From: Candidatus Woesearchaeota archaeon
GTDB lineage: Archaea; Nanobdellota; Nanobdellia; SCGC-AAA011-G17; JACPNG01
Length of the DNA: 7,492 bases
Direction: 5' to 3'
Assembly (NCBI GenBank): GCA_016185555.1
Contig: JACPNI010000136.1
Coordinates: 1 to 7,492, forward strand
The notes below the pieces were generated by a model. That model worked only from the letters and a program-made list of their open reading frames with translations, was not told the DNA's origin and did no database searches. The translations under genes were made by a program, and so were the position numbers. How positions within the stretch are numbered: the first letter of the stretch is position 1; every line of letters begins with the position of its first letter. Shown in pieces: positions 1 through 5,653 of this stretch.

Positions 1-2
1 AA

Positions 3-206
3 ATTGAAGCTGGCTTACAAACAATGATTTTTATCGCTACAGCTGAAAATCTTACTTTGGAGGATAAAGAAGAAATGAATGTGAAATTCGATTTATTGAT
101 GCAAAAAAGTAAACAACTGGAAGAACTATTGGATTACCATGCCTCAAAAGCGAATAAATACTATCACCAAGCATTAAATCCTCTTTTTTACTTTAAGAAA
201 GAATGA
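3..206 (+). CDS. Small helical protein, 3' part of gene (5' end outside window)
   Basis: I do not recognise a named family. The reading frame is open from the first complete codon at the window edge, so the gene probably begins upstream. An ATG at 24 is possible but has no Shine-Dalgarno or TATA box at the right distance. The visible part is highly charged and helical, with a coiled-coil-like stretch in the middle. It ends in A-N-K-Y-x4-A-x2-P-x2-Y-F-K. The same ending, A-D-K-Y-x4-A-x2-P-x2-Y-F-K, occurs in the next gene, so the two look like tandem paralogues. By that alignment about 50 N-terminal residues, probably including a membrane anchor, lie outside the window. Its stop overlaps the next start by 4 bases (ATGA, 203-206), which implies translational coupling. 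The function is unknown. Confidence 0.6.
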   Translation: MEAGLQTMIFIATAENLTLEDKEEMNVKFDLLMQKSKQLEELLDYHASKANKYYHQALNPLFYFKKE

Positions 207-607
207 GACTTAAAAAACTTGCTTTAGGAACTATAACTGGAATTCTCTTAGCTTATGCTGGAAATCTTTCAATTAATCTTGTTTTATCTTTACATCAAGA
301 ATATAAGATAAGAACAAGTGCAGAATTACATCAAGATAAAAAATATTTAAGTGAAATAAATATTTTAGCAGACCAAATAAATAGTATAACTGGTAGGGAT
401 GAAAAGGATAAGAATCTTGAAAAGAAACTTATATTAGAAATGAAACTTTTAATAGAAAAAGCAAATGAAAATGTACTAAGACTATTACCTCTGTATGAAG
501 AGGCCGACAAGTATCTTACTAGGGCTATTGTGCCTTGGTCATATTTTAAGGATGTAGAATTCTTTAAAAGAAAGCCTTCTTATATAACCAGATATGAAAA
601 AATATGA
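203..607 (+). CDS. Small membrane-anchored coiled-coil protein, paralogue of the preceding gene
   Basis: This 134-residue protein belongs to no family I can name. Residues about 5-29 form a hydrophobic segment after a basic start (R2, K4, K5), which suggests an N-terminal membrane anchor or signal-anchor. Residues about 40-105 are Lys/Glu/Leu-rich and likely a long helix or coiled coil, followed by the A-D-K-Y-x4-A-x2-P-x2-Y-F-K motif (101-116) and a basic tail. The motif matches the C-terminus of the upstream gene with roughly half of the positions identical, so a local duplication is likely. The start overlaps the upstream stop by 4 bases, and the stop overlaps the M24 peptidase start by 14 bases. 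The three genes therefore form one transcription unit. A structural or scaffold role at the membrane is only a guess. Confidence 0.7.
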   Translation: MRLKKLALGTITGILLAYAGNLSINLVLSLHQEYKIRTSAELHQDKKYLSEINILADQINSITGRDEKDKNLEKKLILEMKLLIEKANENVLRLLPLYEEADKYLTRAIVPWSYFKDVEFFKRKPSYITRYEKI

Positions 608-1721
608 TGCTGCATTAATAATTGCTGCAAGCGAGAAAAATGCAGACCTGTTCTATGCAACAAAATTCCTGGCACCAGACTCATTTATTTATCTGCAAAC
701 TTCTGAGAAAAGAATAATTTTTATGAATGATCTAGAGCTTGAAAGAGCAAAAAAGCAAGCTAAAGTAGAAGAAGTAGTTTCAATAAACAAATATGCTGAA
801 AGATCAAAGGAAAAAAGCAGCAAATTGATTGAAGTTGCTGCAGAAATTCTAAAAGAATATAAAATAAAAAATCTTCTAGTGCCTTCAGACTTTAAAGCCC
901 AAGATTATGTTTTCTTGACAAATAAAGGATACAAAATAGAATTTAAGGAAGACCCTTTTTTTGAAAAAAGACTTGTTAAGACTGGAGAAGAGGTTGAAGC
1001 AATAAAAGAAACCCAAAAACATTTAGAAGAAGCATTTGATGAAGCTATAAGATTTCTAAGGGTTTGTACAATAAAAGAAGGCTTTATTTATTATGACAAG
1101 AAACAAGTTACATCTGAAGACATTAAAAGAATTATAAATGTCAGGTTAATGCAAAACAACTGCATTGCAAAACATACAATAGTTGCCTGCGGTAATGACG
1201 CAACTGATCCTCATAGCTCCGGTTCTGGTGCATTAAAGGCAAACGAGCAGATAATAATAGACATATTCCCGCAGTCTCTTGATACGATGTATTTTGCAGA
1301 TATGACAAGGACTATTGTAAAGGGCAGGGCTTCTGAAAAATTAAAGAATATCTATGAAACTGTAAAAAAAGCACAACAGCTTGCTATATCGATGGTTAAG
1401 CCTGGGGCAGATGCAAAAGAAGTTGATTTAAAAGTGAAGGAATTTTTTGAAAAGAACAGCTACAAAACTGGCGTTATTAATGGTGTAACCCAAGGATTCT
1501 TCCACAGCACAGGACATGGCATTGGGCTGGAAATACATGAACCTCCTATTCTAAGCAGCAAAAGAGCCAGTTATACCCTGAAGGAAGGAAATGTAATAAC
1601 TATAGAGCCCGGGTTATATTACATTGATAAGGGTGCTGTAAGGTTGGAAGATATGGTGGTTGTCAGCAAAAACGGGTGCATTAATCTTACAAAGTGCCAA
1701 AAATATCTAGAAATACAATAA
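594..1721 (+). CDS. M24 family metallopeptidase (Xaa-Pro aminopeptidase/dipeptidase type)
   Basis: This cytosolic dimetal peptidase of the pita-bread fold removes N-terminal residues before proline or cleaves Xaa-Pro dipeptides. Residues 1 to about 125 resemble the creatinase-like N-terminal domain; about 130-370 are the catalytic domain. Five metal ligands are visible: D223 (IIIDIFP), D236 (FADMTRT), H308 (STGHGIGLEIHE), E338 (TIEPG) and E352 (RLED). H207 in DPHSSG fits the conserved substrate-binding histidine. The first two aspartates are 13 residues apart, not the 11 usual for prolidase and methionine aminopeptidase, as I recall for a DIFP-type subgroup. The length of 375 is normal for the family. 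The N-terminal domain argues against methionine aminopeptidase. The ATG at 594 lies inside the preceding gene, so expression is probably coupled to it. Whether it prefers dipeptides or longer peptides cannot be told. Confidence 0.9.
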   Translation: MKKYDAALIIAASEKNADLFYATKFLAPDSFIYLQTSEKRIIFMNDLELERAKKQAKVEEVVSINKYAERSKEKSSKLIEVAAEILKEYKIKNLLVPSDFKAQDYVFLTNKGYKIEFKEDPFFEKRLVKTGEEVEAIKETQKHLEEAFDEAIRFLRVCTIKEGFIYYDKKQVTSEDIKRIINVRLMQNNCIAKHTIVACGNDATDPHSSGSGALKANEQIIIDIFPQSLDTMYFADMTRTIVKGRASEKLKNIYETVKKAQQLAISMVKPGADAKEVDLKVKEFFEKNSYKTGVINGVTQGFFHSTGHGIGLEIHEPPILSSKRASYTLKEGNVITIEPGLYYIDKGAVRLEDMVVVSKNGCINLTKCQKYLEIQ

Positions 1722-1731
1722 TTTTTTTAAA
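1722..1731 (+). promoter_or_regulatory. T-tract and TTTAAA box: peptidase terminator and metalloprotease promoter
   Basis: Seven Ts (1722-1728) follow directly after the peptidase stop codon, as expected for an archaeal U-tract terminator. They run into TTTAAA (1726-1731), centred about 25 nt before the ATG at 1754, the right distance for a leaderless start. Both readings come from spacing and composition only. Confidence 0.4.
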
Positions 1732-1753
1732 CTAGTCTTAACTATAAAAGCAT

Positions 1754-2200
1754 ATGAGGGATGATTCTTTTCTTGTGCAAAGGTTAGACCAAATATGGCA
1801 GTTATTATTCCCAGAAGTAGACAGGAAAAATAATGTGGTTATAAGGTTTAAAGGGAGATGGAAAAATAAGTTTGGTCACATTAAAATGCTAAGGAATAAG
1901 GACACTGAAATCGCCATTAATGGATTGTTTAAAGATATGAGGGTTCCTGAATATGTTATTGATTTAACTATTTCGCATGAGCTTGTACATTATATGCATG
2001 GATTTAACTCACCACTGGAAAAAAAGCACAAGCACCCCCATAAAGGCGGAATAGTTGATAAGGAACTTGTAATGAGGGGTTTTGGGAATATGATTAAACT
2101 TGAGAGGGAATTTGTTAAAAAAGAATGGCCTTTGCTGTTAAAAGAAATCTACAAAGAAAAAGAAATAAAATTTGTCTGGAATTTACGGCGCTTCTTTTAA
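1754..2200 (+). CDS. SprT-like / small gluzincin zinc metalloprotease
   Basis: This 148-residue protein contains a zinc protease signature HELVH (H75, E76, H79) inside a hydrophobic helix, followed by a His-rich stretch (H82, H92, H94, H96) with PHKGG. The third zinc ligand is probably one of H94/H96 or, if the protein is a minigluzincin, an acidic residue such as E104. The N-terminal part (about 1-70) gives strand-rich sequence that would form the substrate-edge sheet. SprT-like proteases cut proteins bound to DNA, but no C-terminal zinc ribbon is present, so the substrate is open. There is no signal peptide, so it should act in the cytosol. It has its own TTTAAA box 25 nt upstream. Its TAA stop shares three bases with the stop of the convergent gene. 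Confidence 0.7.
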   Translation: MRDDSFLVQRLDQIWQLLFPEVDRKNNVVIRFKGRWKNKFGHIKMLRNKDTEIAINGLFKDMRVPEYVIDLTISHELVHYMHGFNSPLEKKHKHPHKGGIVDKELVMRGFGNMIKLEREFVKKEWPLLLKEIYKEKEIKFVWNLRRFF

Positions 2201-2406
2201 TGAAAGTGATCGCAACACTTGCACCACTTAGCAAAAAACATAAATATCCCAAACAAAATCAGCAAATAGCCAACCAAATTCTGCCAGTCTGGATATAAAA
2301 ATGCCAAACCCAACAATACAAAGACTAAGGCCTTGCCAACACCAAAAATTTTATGGTGCGGACAATCACAAACCATTCCGCCTTTCATTCCTTTCATAGC
2401 CTTCAT
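2197..2406 (-). CDS. Small two-helix membrane protein with Cys/His-rich termini
   Basis: This 69-residue protein has a basic, Met/Gly/Lys-rich start, the motif C13-D-C15-P-H17-H18, a first membrane helix (about 24-39), a short turn with P39-D40-W41, a second helix (about 43-59), and the C-terminal motif C62-K-C64-C65-D-H67-F-H69. Both Cys/His clusters would lie on the same side of the membrane, so they could together bind a metal such as zinc, copper or an iron-sulfur cluster. That is inference; I cannot name a family. The start at 2406 is supported by GGGGTGAT just upstream (2412-2419), while internal Mets at residues 4, 7 and 11 are alternatives. The gene is convergent with the metalloprotease and divergent from the nuclease. 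Confidence 0.7.
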   Translation of the reverse strand: MKAMKGMKGGMVCDCPHHKIFGVGKALVFVLLGLAFLYPDWQNLVGYLLILFGIFMFFAKWCKCCDHFH

Positions 2407-2410
2407 TAAA

Positions 2411-2420
2411 AATCACCCCT
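2411..2420 (-). promoter_or_regulatory. Shine-Dalgarno of the two-helix membrane protein
   Basis: On the minus strand AGGGGTGATT ends 4 nt before the ATG at 2406. GGTGAT matches the complement of the archaeal 16S rRNA 3' end. It is one of few strong ribosome-binding sites in this window and decides the start. Confidence 0.6.
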
Positions 2421-2443
2421 TTATTAAAATATATATTAGTACA

Positions 2444-2453
2444 GATATATAAA
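2444..2453 (-). promoter_or_regulatory. TATA box between divergent membrane protein and nuclease genes
   Basis: TTTATATATC on the minus strand would place a transcription start near 2425, leaving a short leader that contains the Shine-Dalgarno of the membrane protein. The element is nearly symmetric and may also serve the plus-strand nuclease gene, giving a leader of about 35 nt. A second candidate for the nuclease is AATAAATT at 2484-2491, about 24 nt before its ATG. Confidence 0.45.
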
Positions 2454-2510
2454 GATTGTTATGTCTTGTAATAAAGAAAGACTAATAAATTCAAAGATTG
2501 AAGCAGAATA

Positions 2511-2981
2511 ATGTATAAAAAATTTAAAAAAACAATAATTGTTCTCTTGATTGTCATTCTAATTGCTTTTCTTTATTATTATATATTTGATGAGACTAAA
2601 ATAACAGCACATGCAACAAGGGTGATAGACGGGGATACTTTTGTTATTGATTCTGGCGAGAAAATAAGATTAATTGGCATGAATACTCCGGAAAGAAATG
2701 AATATTATTATATAGAAGCAAAAGAAAGACTGGAAGCCCTTATACTAAATAAAACAATTTACCTTGAAAAAGACAAGAAAAACAAGGACAAGTATGGAAG
2801 ATTATTAAGGTATGCTTATACTGATGATTCTTTCGTAAACTTTGAGCTTGTAAAGGAAGGATATGCAAGGTCTTACTTGATAGAGCCAAATGACAGGTAT
2901 ATAAACAAGATAAAAGAAACAGAAATAGAAGCTAAAAACAAGAAAATTGGGATATGGAACTTTTCTAACACGTCACATTAA
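2511..2981 (+). CDS. Membrane-anchored thermonuclease (staphylococcal nuclease-like)
   Basis: This nuclease of the SNase/TNase OB-fold family hydrolyses DNA or RNA with Ca2+. Residues 1-8 are basic and 9-26 are strongly hydrophobic, giving a signal-anchor that would place the catalytic domain outside the cell. Active-site residues line up with the S. aureus enzyme: D40-G-D42-T (DGDT), R53 (KIRLIG), N58-T-P-E61 and R97 (KYGRLLRY). The general base E61 and both arginines are kept; the Ca2+ ligand usually Asp in DTPE is Asn (NTPE), which is common outside staphylococci. The domain ends with the typical GYAR and AK..K.GIW motifs. At 156 residues it is a minimal complete enzyme. In a reduced archaeon it could feed nucleotide scavenging. 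The gene stands alone, divergent from the small membrane protein. Confidence 0.9.
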   Translation: MYKKFKKTIIVLLIVILIAFLYYYIFDETKITAHATRVIDGDTFVIDSGEKIRLIGMNTPERNEYYYIEAKERLEALILNKTIYLEKDKKNKDKYGRLLRYAYTDDSFVNFELVKEGYARSYLIEPNDRYINKIKETEIEAKNKKIGIWNFSNTSH

Positions 2982-3095
2982 CTTAAGTCGCAATTTGGAC
3001 AGAAAGATACAACCAAGTGCAGTCGGTAATACAGGTTATACCATTAAAGGGCTGAATCATCGTTTTATAGTATTAACTTTAAAGTAGTAAATAAT
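2982..3095 (+). other. Intergenic stretch with no supported gene
   Basis: No ORF with a start codon, no tRNA fold and no clear terminator was found. An open run of 34 codons (from 2983, ending with TAG near 3087) has no ATG and resembles nothing I know. On the minus strand a short frame ends in F-C-P-N-C, but an in-frame stop lies 18 codons upstream and there is no start, so it is at most a gene scrap. Confidence 0.4.
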
Positions 3096-3110
3096 CGAAA
3101 GGTTTATAAA
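3096..3110 (+). promoter_or_regulatory. Strong BRE/TATA promoter of the 265-residue orphan gene
   Basis: CGAAAGG followed by TTTATAAA (3103-3110) is close to the archaeal BRE plus TATA consensus. It predicts a transcription start near 3133 and a leader of about 30 nt. A second TATA-like run at 3141-3148 lies too close to the ATG (18 nt) to be the main box. AGGA at 3151 may act as a weak ribosome-binding site. Confidence 0.6.
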
Positions 3111-3162
3111 GGAGCTTGACTCTAAAAAATAACAACAAAATTATATATGTAGGACAATAAAA

Positions 3163-3960
3163 ATGACAAATAGTTTAGTAAAAATTGTAAGGGATACAGA
3201 ATCCTCATTAGCTACCCTACCACCCAAATATTCAACCCAGTTAGAGTTATTTACTCGTGAAGAGGAAGAGGTTTTAGCTGAATTTCTTAGACAAGAAAGA
3301 GATGAAAAACCACACTATCTTAGAAACAAAGATTGGGAAACGTTAGTTGGAGAACCAGAAGCATATTCAAGACCCGGTAAGTATCTGAAAGAAGAAAGAA
3401 AAGAATTTCCAGAACTGGAGAAGAAGCTAAAAGATTTTCTTGCAGAAGGCAAACTTTTAGAACTTGGTGTTAGTCCTGAGACTGTTGCTGTATTTGGAGA
3501 TTTTCCAACTATGGCCTATAGGATGCTTGATATGAAAACAAGATTATCTGAATTAGTTGTTGCATATGCTAAACAAATTGGTGATGAAAAAGGTGTTAAC
3601 CCAATTCATGTTGTAAGAAGTTCTGAAAGTAGAGATGAGATTTATCGAAGAATATTCCAAACAAGAGAACAATTTGAATGGTATAACAATACTTCTGTAC
3701 AAATGGGGATTACTGCTTTAGGTGCTGTATACAAATTTATTGAATTGCTTGAACCAGAAATTAGAGAAATAGAGAAAATTCCAATCGTGGGCTGGTTAGC
3801 AAAAAGAAAACTAAAAAAGGCATTAAAAAAATTTCCGCCAAAAGCAGTTGCTGAATCATTTTTAAGAGATGATATAGCTTACGATGCAAGAAGAGCAGTA
3901 AGAATTTATGGCGATAATCTTAGAGATACTCAGATAATTGAAGCAGAAATTGTGAGATGA
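3163..3960 (+). CDS. Hypothetical protein, 265 residues, soluble and helical
   Basis: I do not recognise this protein. It is rich in charged residues, has no signal peptide or membrane helix, and is predicted mostly helical. Points of note are an acidic run (T31 to about E48, with EEEE), a distinctive patch F114-P-T-M-A-Y-R-M-L-D-M around 114-124, a possible regulatory or binding surface near R152-S-S-E-S-R, and a basic amphipathic stretch around 203-226 (IPIVGWLAKRKLKKALKK). It has no Cys residues and no recognisable catalytic motif. It is alone between a strong promoter and a T-tract terminator, so it is a monocistronic gene. Codon use is ordinary for the window. It may be lineage-specific or phage- or plasmid-derived, but nothing in the sequence decides this. 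Confidence 0.65.
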   Translation: MTNSLVKIVRDTESSLATLPPKYSTQLELFTREEEEVLAEFLRQERDEKPHYLRNKDWETLVGEPEAYSRPGKYLKEERKEFPELEKKLKDFLAEGKLLELGVSPETVAVFGDFPTMAYRMLDMKTRLSELVVAYAKQIGDEKGVNPIHVVRSSESRDEIYRRIFQTREQFEWYNNTSVQMGITALGAVYKFIELLEPEIREIEKIPIVGWLAKRKLKKALKKFPPKAVAESFLRDDIAYDARRAVRIYGDNLRDTQIIEAEIVR

Positions 3961-3967
3961 TTTTTTT
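3961..3967 (+). terminator. U-tract terminator of the orphan gene
   Basis: Seven consecutive Ts follow the TGA stop directly, the usual form of an archaeal intrinsic terminator without a required stem. Confidence 0.5.
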
Positions 3968-3978
3968 ATAAATAATTC

Positions 3979-3998
3979 TTTTACGAAGTAAAAAAAGA
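3979..3998 (-). terminator. Small hairpin with T-tract ending the minus-strand operon
   Basis: TTTTAC (3979-3984), a 3-base GAA loop and GTAAAA (3988-3993) form a short perfect stem. Read on the minus strand, a run of Ts (3990-3996) lies just past the stop of the 207-residue gene. The hairpin sits between convergent genes and could end both transcripts. The stem is weak, so the T-tract is the stronger part of the evidence. Confidence 0.4.
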
Positions 3999-4007
3999 CT
4001 ATTTATT

Positions 4008-4631
4008 TTAAGGACATGGACCGGAGTGAACCCCTAAAAGTTGACACTTATTAATTAAATCACATAACAAAGATGCATGCGAATAAGGTTGGTTCAAATT
4101 TTCTATGTTGGGATTGTCATCAACATCATACAAAAATACCTCAATACCATTAGTAAGATTTTCTAAAATTATGTTTTTTCCTAAATTTAATGGTTCAAAA
4201 TTTTCATACATATACCTATAAGCATTTGCAAAAATCTTTTTTCTTGCTTCCACATAATCTTTAATTATATTATCACCGTAAACAAATCCCTCTACCATAC
4301 TAAATTCTAATTCTTCTTTATTCGGTCTTTTATGTGGCTTATTTTTAAATAAATCAAAATTTGTTTTTCCATTAATAATCTTCAAACCTTGCCAAATTCC
4401 TTCTACAGAATATGAATGAGGAATTTTTTGCCAGCCTTTACTTTTTGGCCAATTCTTTCCCCAAATTGGTACAGGTATTTTTAATCCATAATCTTTCCAA
4501 AAGAAAAAAGGACTAAACATTCTAAATGGTAATGGTGCATAACTAGAAACATCAAAAGCAGTTTTCTCTCTATTTCTTTCCGCTAATATTTCTAATCCTT
4601 GTTCTCTTGTGCAGAATTTAACTGGTTTCAT
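4008..4631 (-). CDS. DUF6939-like / possible NADAR-fold protein
   Basis: This 207-residue protein shows a pattern I associate from memory with DUF6939; I could not search to confirm. Visible conserved blocks are F26-DVSSYAPLPFRMFSPFF, IPVP (52-55), S75-VEGIWQGLK (75-84), H100-K-R102, G115-x3-G, the helix V127-EARKKIFANAYRYMYE, LYDVDDNP (167-174) and Y183-SHASLL. The order 'FSPF…, S.E..WQ.LK, AR..I…AY…, late acidic/polar motif' parallels NADAR (YbiA-type) proteins, which have FSNF…, SEHYFQAQK, then VMRRALRAKF. NADAR enzymes cleave N-glycosidic bonds in riboflavin intermediates or remove ADP-ribose from guanine in nucleic acid. That fold link is my inference. Four cysteines (C7, C190, C196, C206) form no obvious site. 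It overlaps the 70-residue gene by 14 bases and probably shares its promoter, divergent from the TrmB-type regulator. Confidence 0.6.
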   Translation of the reverse strand: MKPVKFCTREQGLEILAERNREKTAFDVSSYAPLPFRMFSPFFFWKDYGLKIPVPIWGKNWPKSKGWQKIPHSYSVEGIWQGLKIINGKTNFDLFKNKPHKRPNKEELEFSMVEGFVYGDNIIKDYVEARKKIFANAYRYMYENFEPLNLGKNIILENLTNGIEVFLYDVDDNPNIENLNQPYSHASLLCDLINKCQLLGVHSGPCP

Positions 4632-4830
4632 TGGGGTCTAAACCTTTTTTATTAAGCCACCTACTTCCATCATCAAAATTAAAATCTTCTCCTCTTTTTG
4701 AAACGAATAGTCTAGAATGTTTATTGGAGTTTTTCTCATACACTGTTTTAAATATATTTTTTAATGTTCTTTCAAAATTTTTAAGACTATCTGTTTCGTA
4801 CTCAAAATTTTGTGTTAAATTTATTGTCAT
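4618..4830 (-). CDS. Small unknown protein, first gene of the NADAR-like operon
   Basis: This 70-residue protein has no family I know. It is polar and charged: an N-terminal strand-like part (MTINLTQNFEYE), a helix around 14-33 (SLKNFERTLKNIFKTVYE), then R40-L-F-V-S-K-R and an acidic FNFDDGSRWL near the end. It is probably real because a TTTATTATA box is centred 26 nt before its ATG and its stop overlaps the next start by 14 bases. The plus-strand frame covering the same bases has no promoter or plausible product. It could be a small partner, for example an antitoxin or substrate adaptor, of the 207-residue protein. The alternative that both are halves of one frameshifted gene is less likely, because each has its own start and the overlap resembles other overlaps in this window. 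Confidence 0.55.
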   Translation of the reverse strand: MTINLTQNFEYETDSLKNFERTLKNIFKTVYEKNSNKHSRLFVSKRGEDFNFDDGSRWLNKKGLDPNETS

Positions 4831-4851
4831 AATTTTTATTTGAAAAGAGGG

Positions 4852-4860
4852 TATAATAAA
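4852..4860 (-). promoter_or_regulatory. TATA box of the NADAR-like operon
   Basis: TTTATTATA on the minus strand is centred 26 nt before the ATG at 4830, so a leaderless transcript is expected. Its upstream BRE position touches the inverted repeat at 4866-4886. Confidence 0.55.
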
Positions 4861-4865
4861 TTATG

Positions 4866-4886
4866 TTGTCATATATATGGTGACAA
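4866..4886. promoter_or_regulatory. Inverted repeat TTGTCA-N9-TGACAA, likely TrmB-type operator
   Basis: Two perfect 6-base half-sites (4866-4871 and 4881-4886) are 15 bp apart centre to centre, with an AT-rich spacer. The repeat lies between the outward-facing TATA boxes at 4852-4860 and 4896-4903, touching or nearing both BRE positions. A bound dimer could therefore block both promoters. A further TTGTCA copy at 4824-4829 covers the start codon of the minus-strand gene, 42 bp from the first half-site, or four helical turns. Assigning it to the adjacent regulator is inference from position. Confidence 0.6.
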
Positions 4887-4895
4887 ATAGAATAA

Positions 4896-4903
4896 TATAT
4901 AAA
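4896..4903 (+). promoter_or_regulatory. TATA box of the TrmB-type regulator
   Basis: TATATAAA is centred about 25 nt before the ATG at 4925, fitting a leaderless transcript. This spacing also favours ATG 4925 over the TTG at 4922 as the start. Confidence 0.6.
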
Positions 4904-4924
4904 TACTAAAATCTGCCTAATTTG

Positions 4925-5653
4925 ATGGAAACTAAAGAACTAGAGCGATTAGGATTAACCGAGAATGAGTCTAAAGTTTACTTAGCTTTACTACAACTTG
5001 GCTCAATAAATGCAGATCCAATCATCAAGAAAACTGGTTTGCATAGAAATATTGTTTATGATAATTTAAACAGATTGATAGATAAAGGCTTAGCAACATT
5101 TGTTCTTAAAACTAATAGAAGGTATTTTGAAGCTACATCAACATATCAATTACTAAAATTGATTCAAGATAAAAAAGAGGATATTTTAGAAAGAGAAGAT
5201 TTAGCTAAAAAGATATTGCCAGAAATTGAATCTTTAAGAGCTTTAAGCAAAGAAAAACAAGAAGTCTCTGTATTTAAAGGTAAAAAGGGATTGATTACTG
5301 CTTTAGAAGATGTTATTGAAAGCAAAGAATTAGTTTATATCTTAGGAACTGGTAGTGGAATGAAAGAAACTCTTGGACATTATTATTCACAATGGCATAA
5401 AAAATTAAAAAAAGAAAAAATAAAAGCCAAATTACTATTAAGCATCAAAGCAAAGGATAACAAAAAACACCCGATTAAAGCTAGATTTATCCCAGAAACC
5501 TATAAAATTCCAGTTACAACTTTTATTTATGGTAATAAAGTGTTAAGTTTAATATGGGGTGAGGATTTAATAGCAATATTAATTAAAAGTGAGAAAGTTT
5601 CAGGATCTTATAAAGTTTACTTTAATGTTTTATGGAAAATATCAAAATCATAA
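4925..5653 (+). CDS. TrmB family transcriptional regulator
   Basis: This 242-residue DNA-binding regulator has a winged helix-turn-helix at residues about 1-70. L8-x-RLGLTENESKVYLALLQ-type sequence opens the domain, the recognition helix lies around K36-TGLHRNIVYDNLNRLIDKG, and the wing is around TFVLKTNRRYFEA. A Lys/Glu-rich coiled coil (about 78-112) should dimerise it. The C-terminal domain (113-242) has V137-YILGTGSGMKETLGHYY and a later basic strand region, typical of archaeal TrmB-like proteins. It is shorter than sugar-sensing TrmB, and no maltose-binding motif is evident, so the ligand is unknown. TTG 4922 precedes ATG 4925 directly; I chose the ATG from the TATA spacing. The gene diverges from the NADAR-like operon with a palindrome between them, so it probably controls that operon and itself. 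Confidence 0.85.
   Translation: METKELERLGLTENESKVYLALLQLGSINADPIIKKTGLHRNIVYDNLNRLIDKGLATFVLKTNRRYFEATSTYQLLKLIQDKKEDILEREDLAKKILPEIESLRALSKEKQEVSVFKGKKGLITALEDVIESKELVYILGTGSGMKETLGHYYSQWHKKLKKEKIKAKLLLSIKAKDNKKHPIKARFIPETYKIPVTTFIYGNKVLSLIWGEDLIAILIKSEKVSGSYKVYFNVLWKISKS

Noticed and set aside
2978..3040. Minus-strand fragment ending F-C-P-N-C-D-L-S, like the start of a zinc ribbon
   Set aside because: Only one CxxC, no second pair before the stop, an in-frame stop upstream and no start codon; chance is enough.
3020..3065. Possible C/D box RNA (CTGA and a GATGAT on the other strand)
   Set aside because: The boxes are not on the same strand at suitable spacing, and no terminal stem is present.
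2983..3087. 34-codon open frame in the gap after the nuclease
   Set aside because: It has no ATG, no ribosome-binding site and no recognisable sequence.
4618..4631. Frameshift joining the 70- and 207-residue proteins
   Set aside because: Both have ATG starts and the 14-base overlap equals that before the M24 peptidase gene; kept only as an alternative.
4631..4843. 70-codon plus-strand ORF opposite the first gene of the NADAR-like operon
   Set aside because: Its translation is a run of hydrophobic and Ser/Phe residues typical of an antisense frame, and the minus-strand gene has the promoter and operon overlap.
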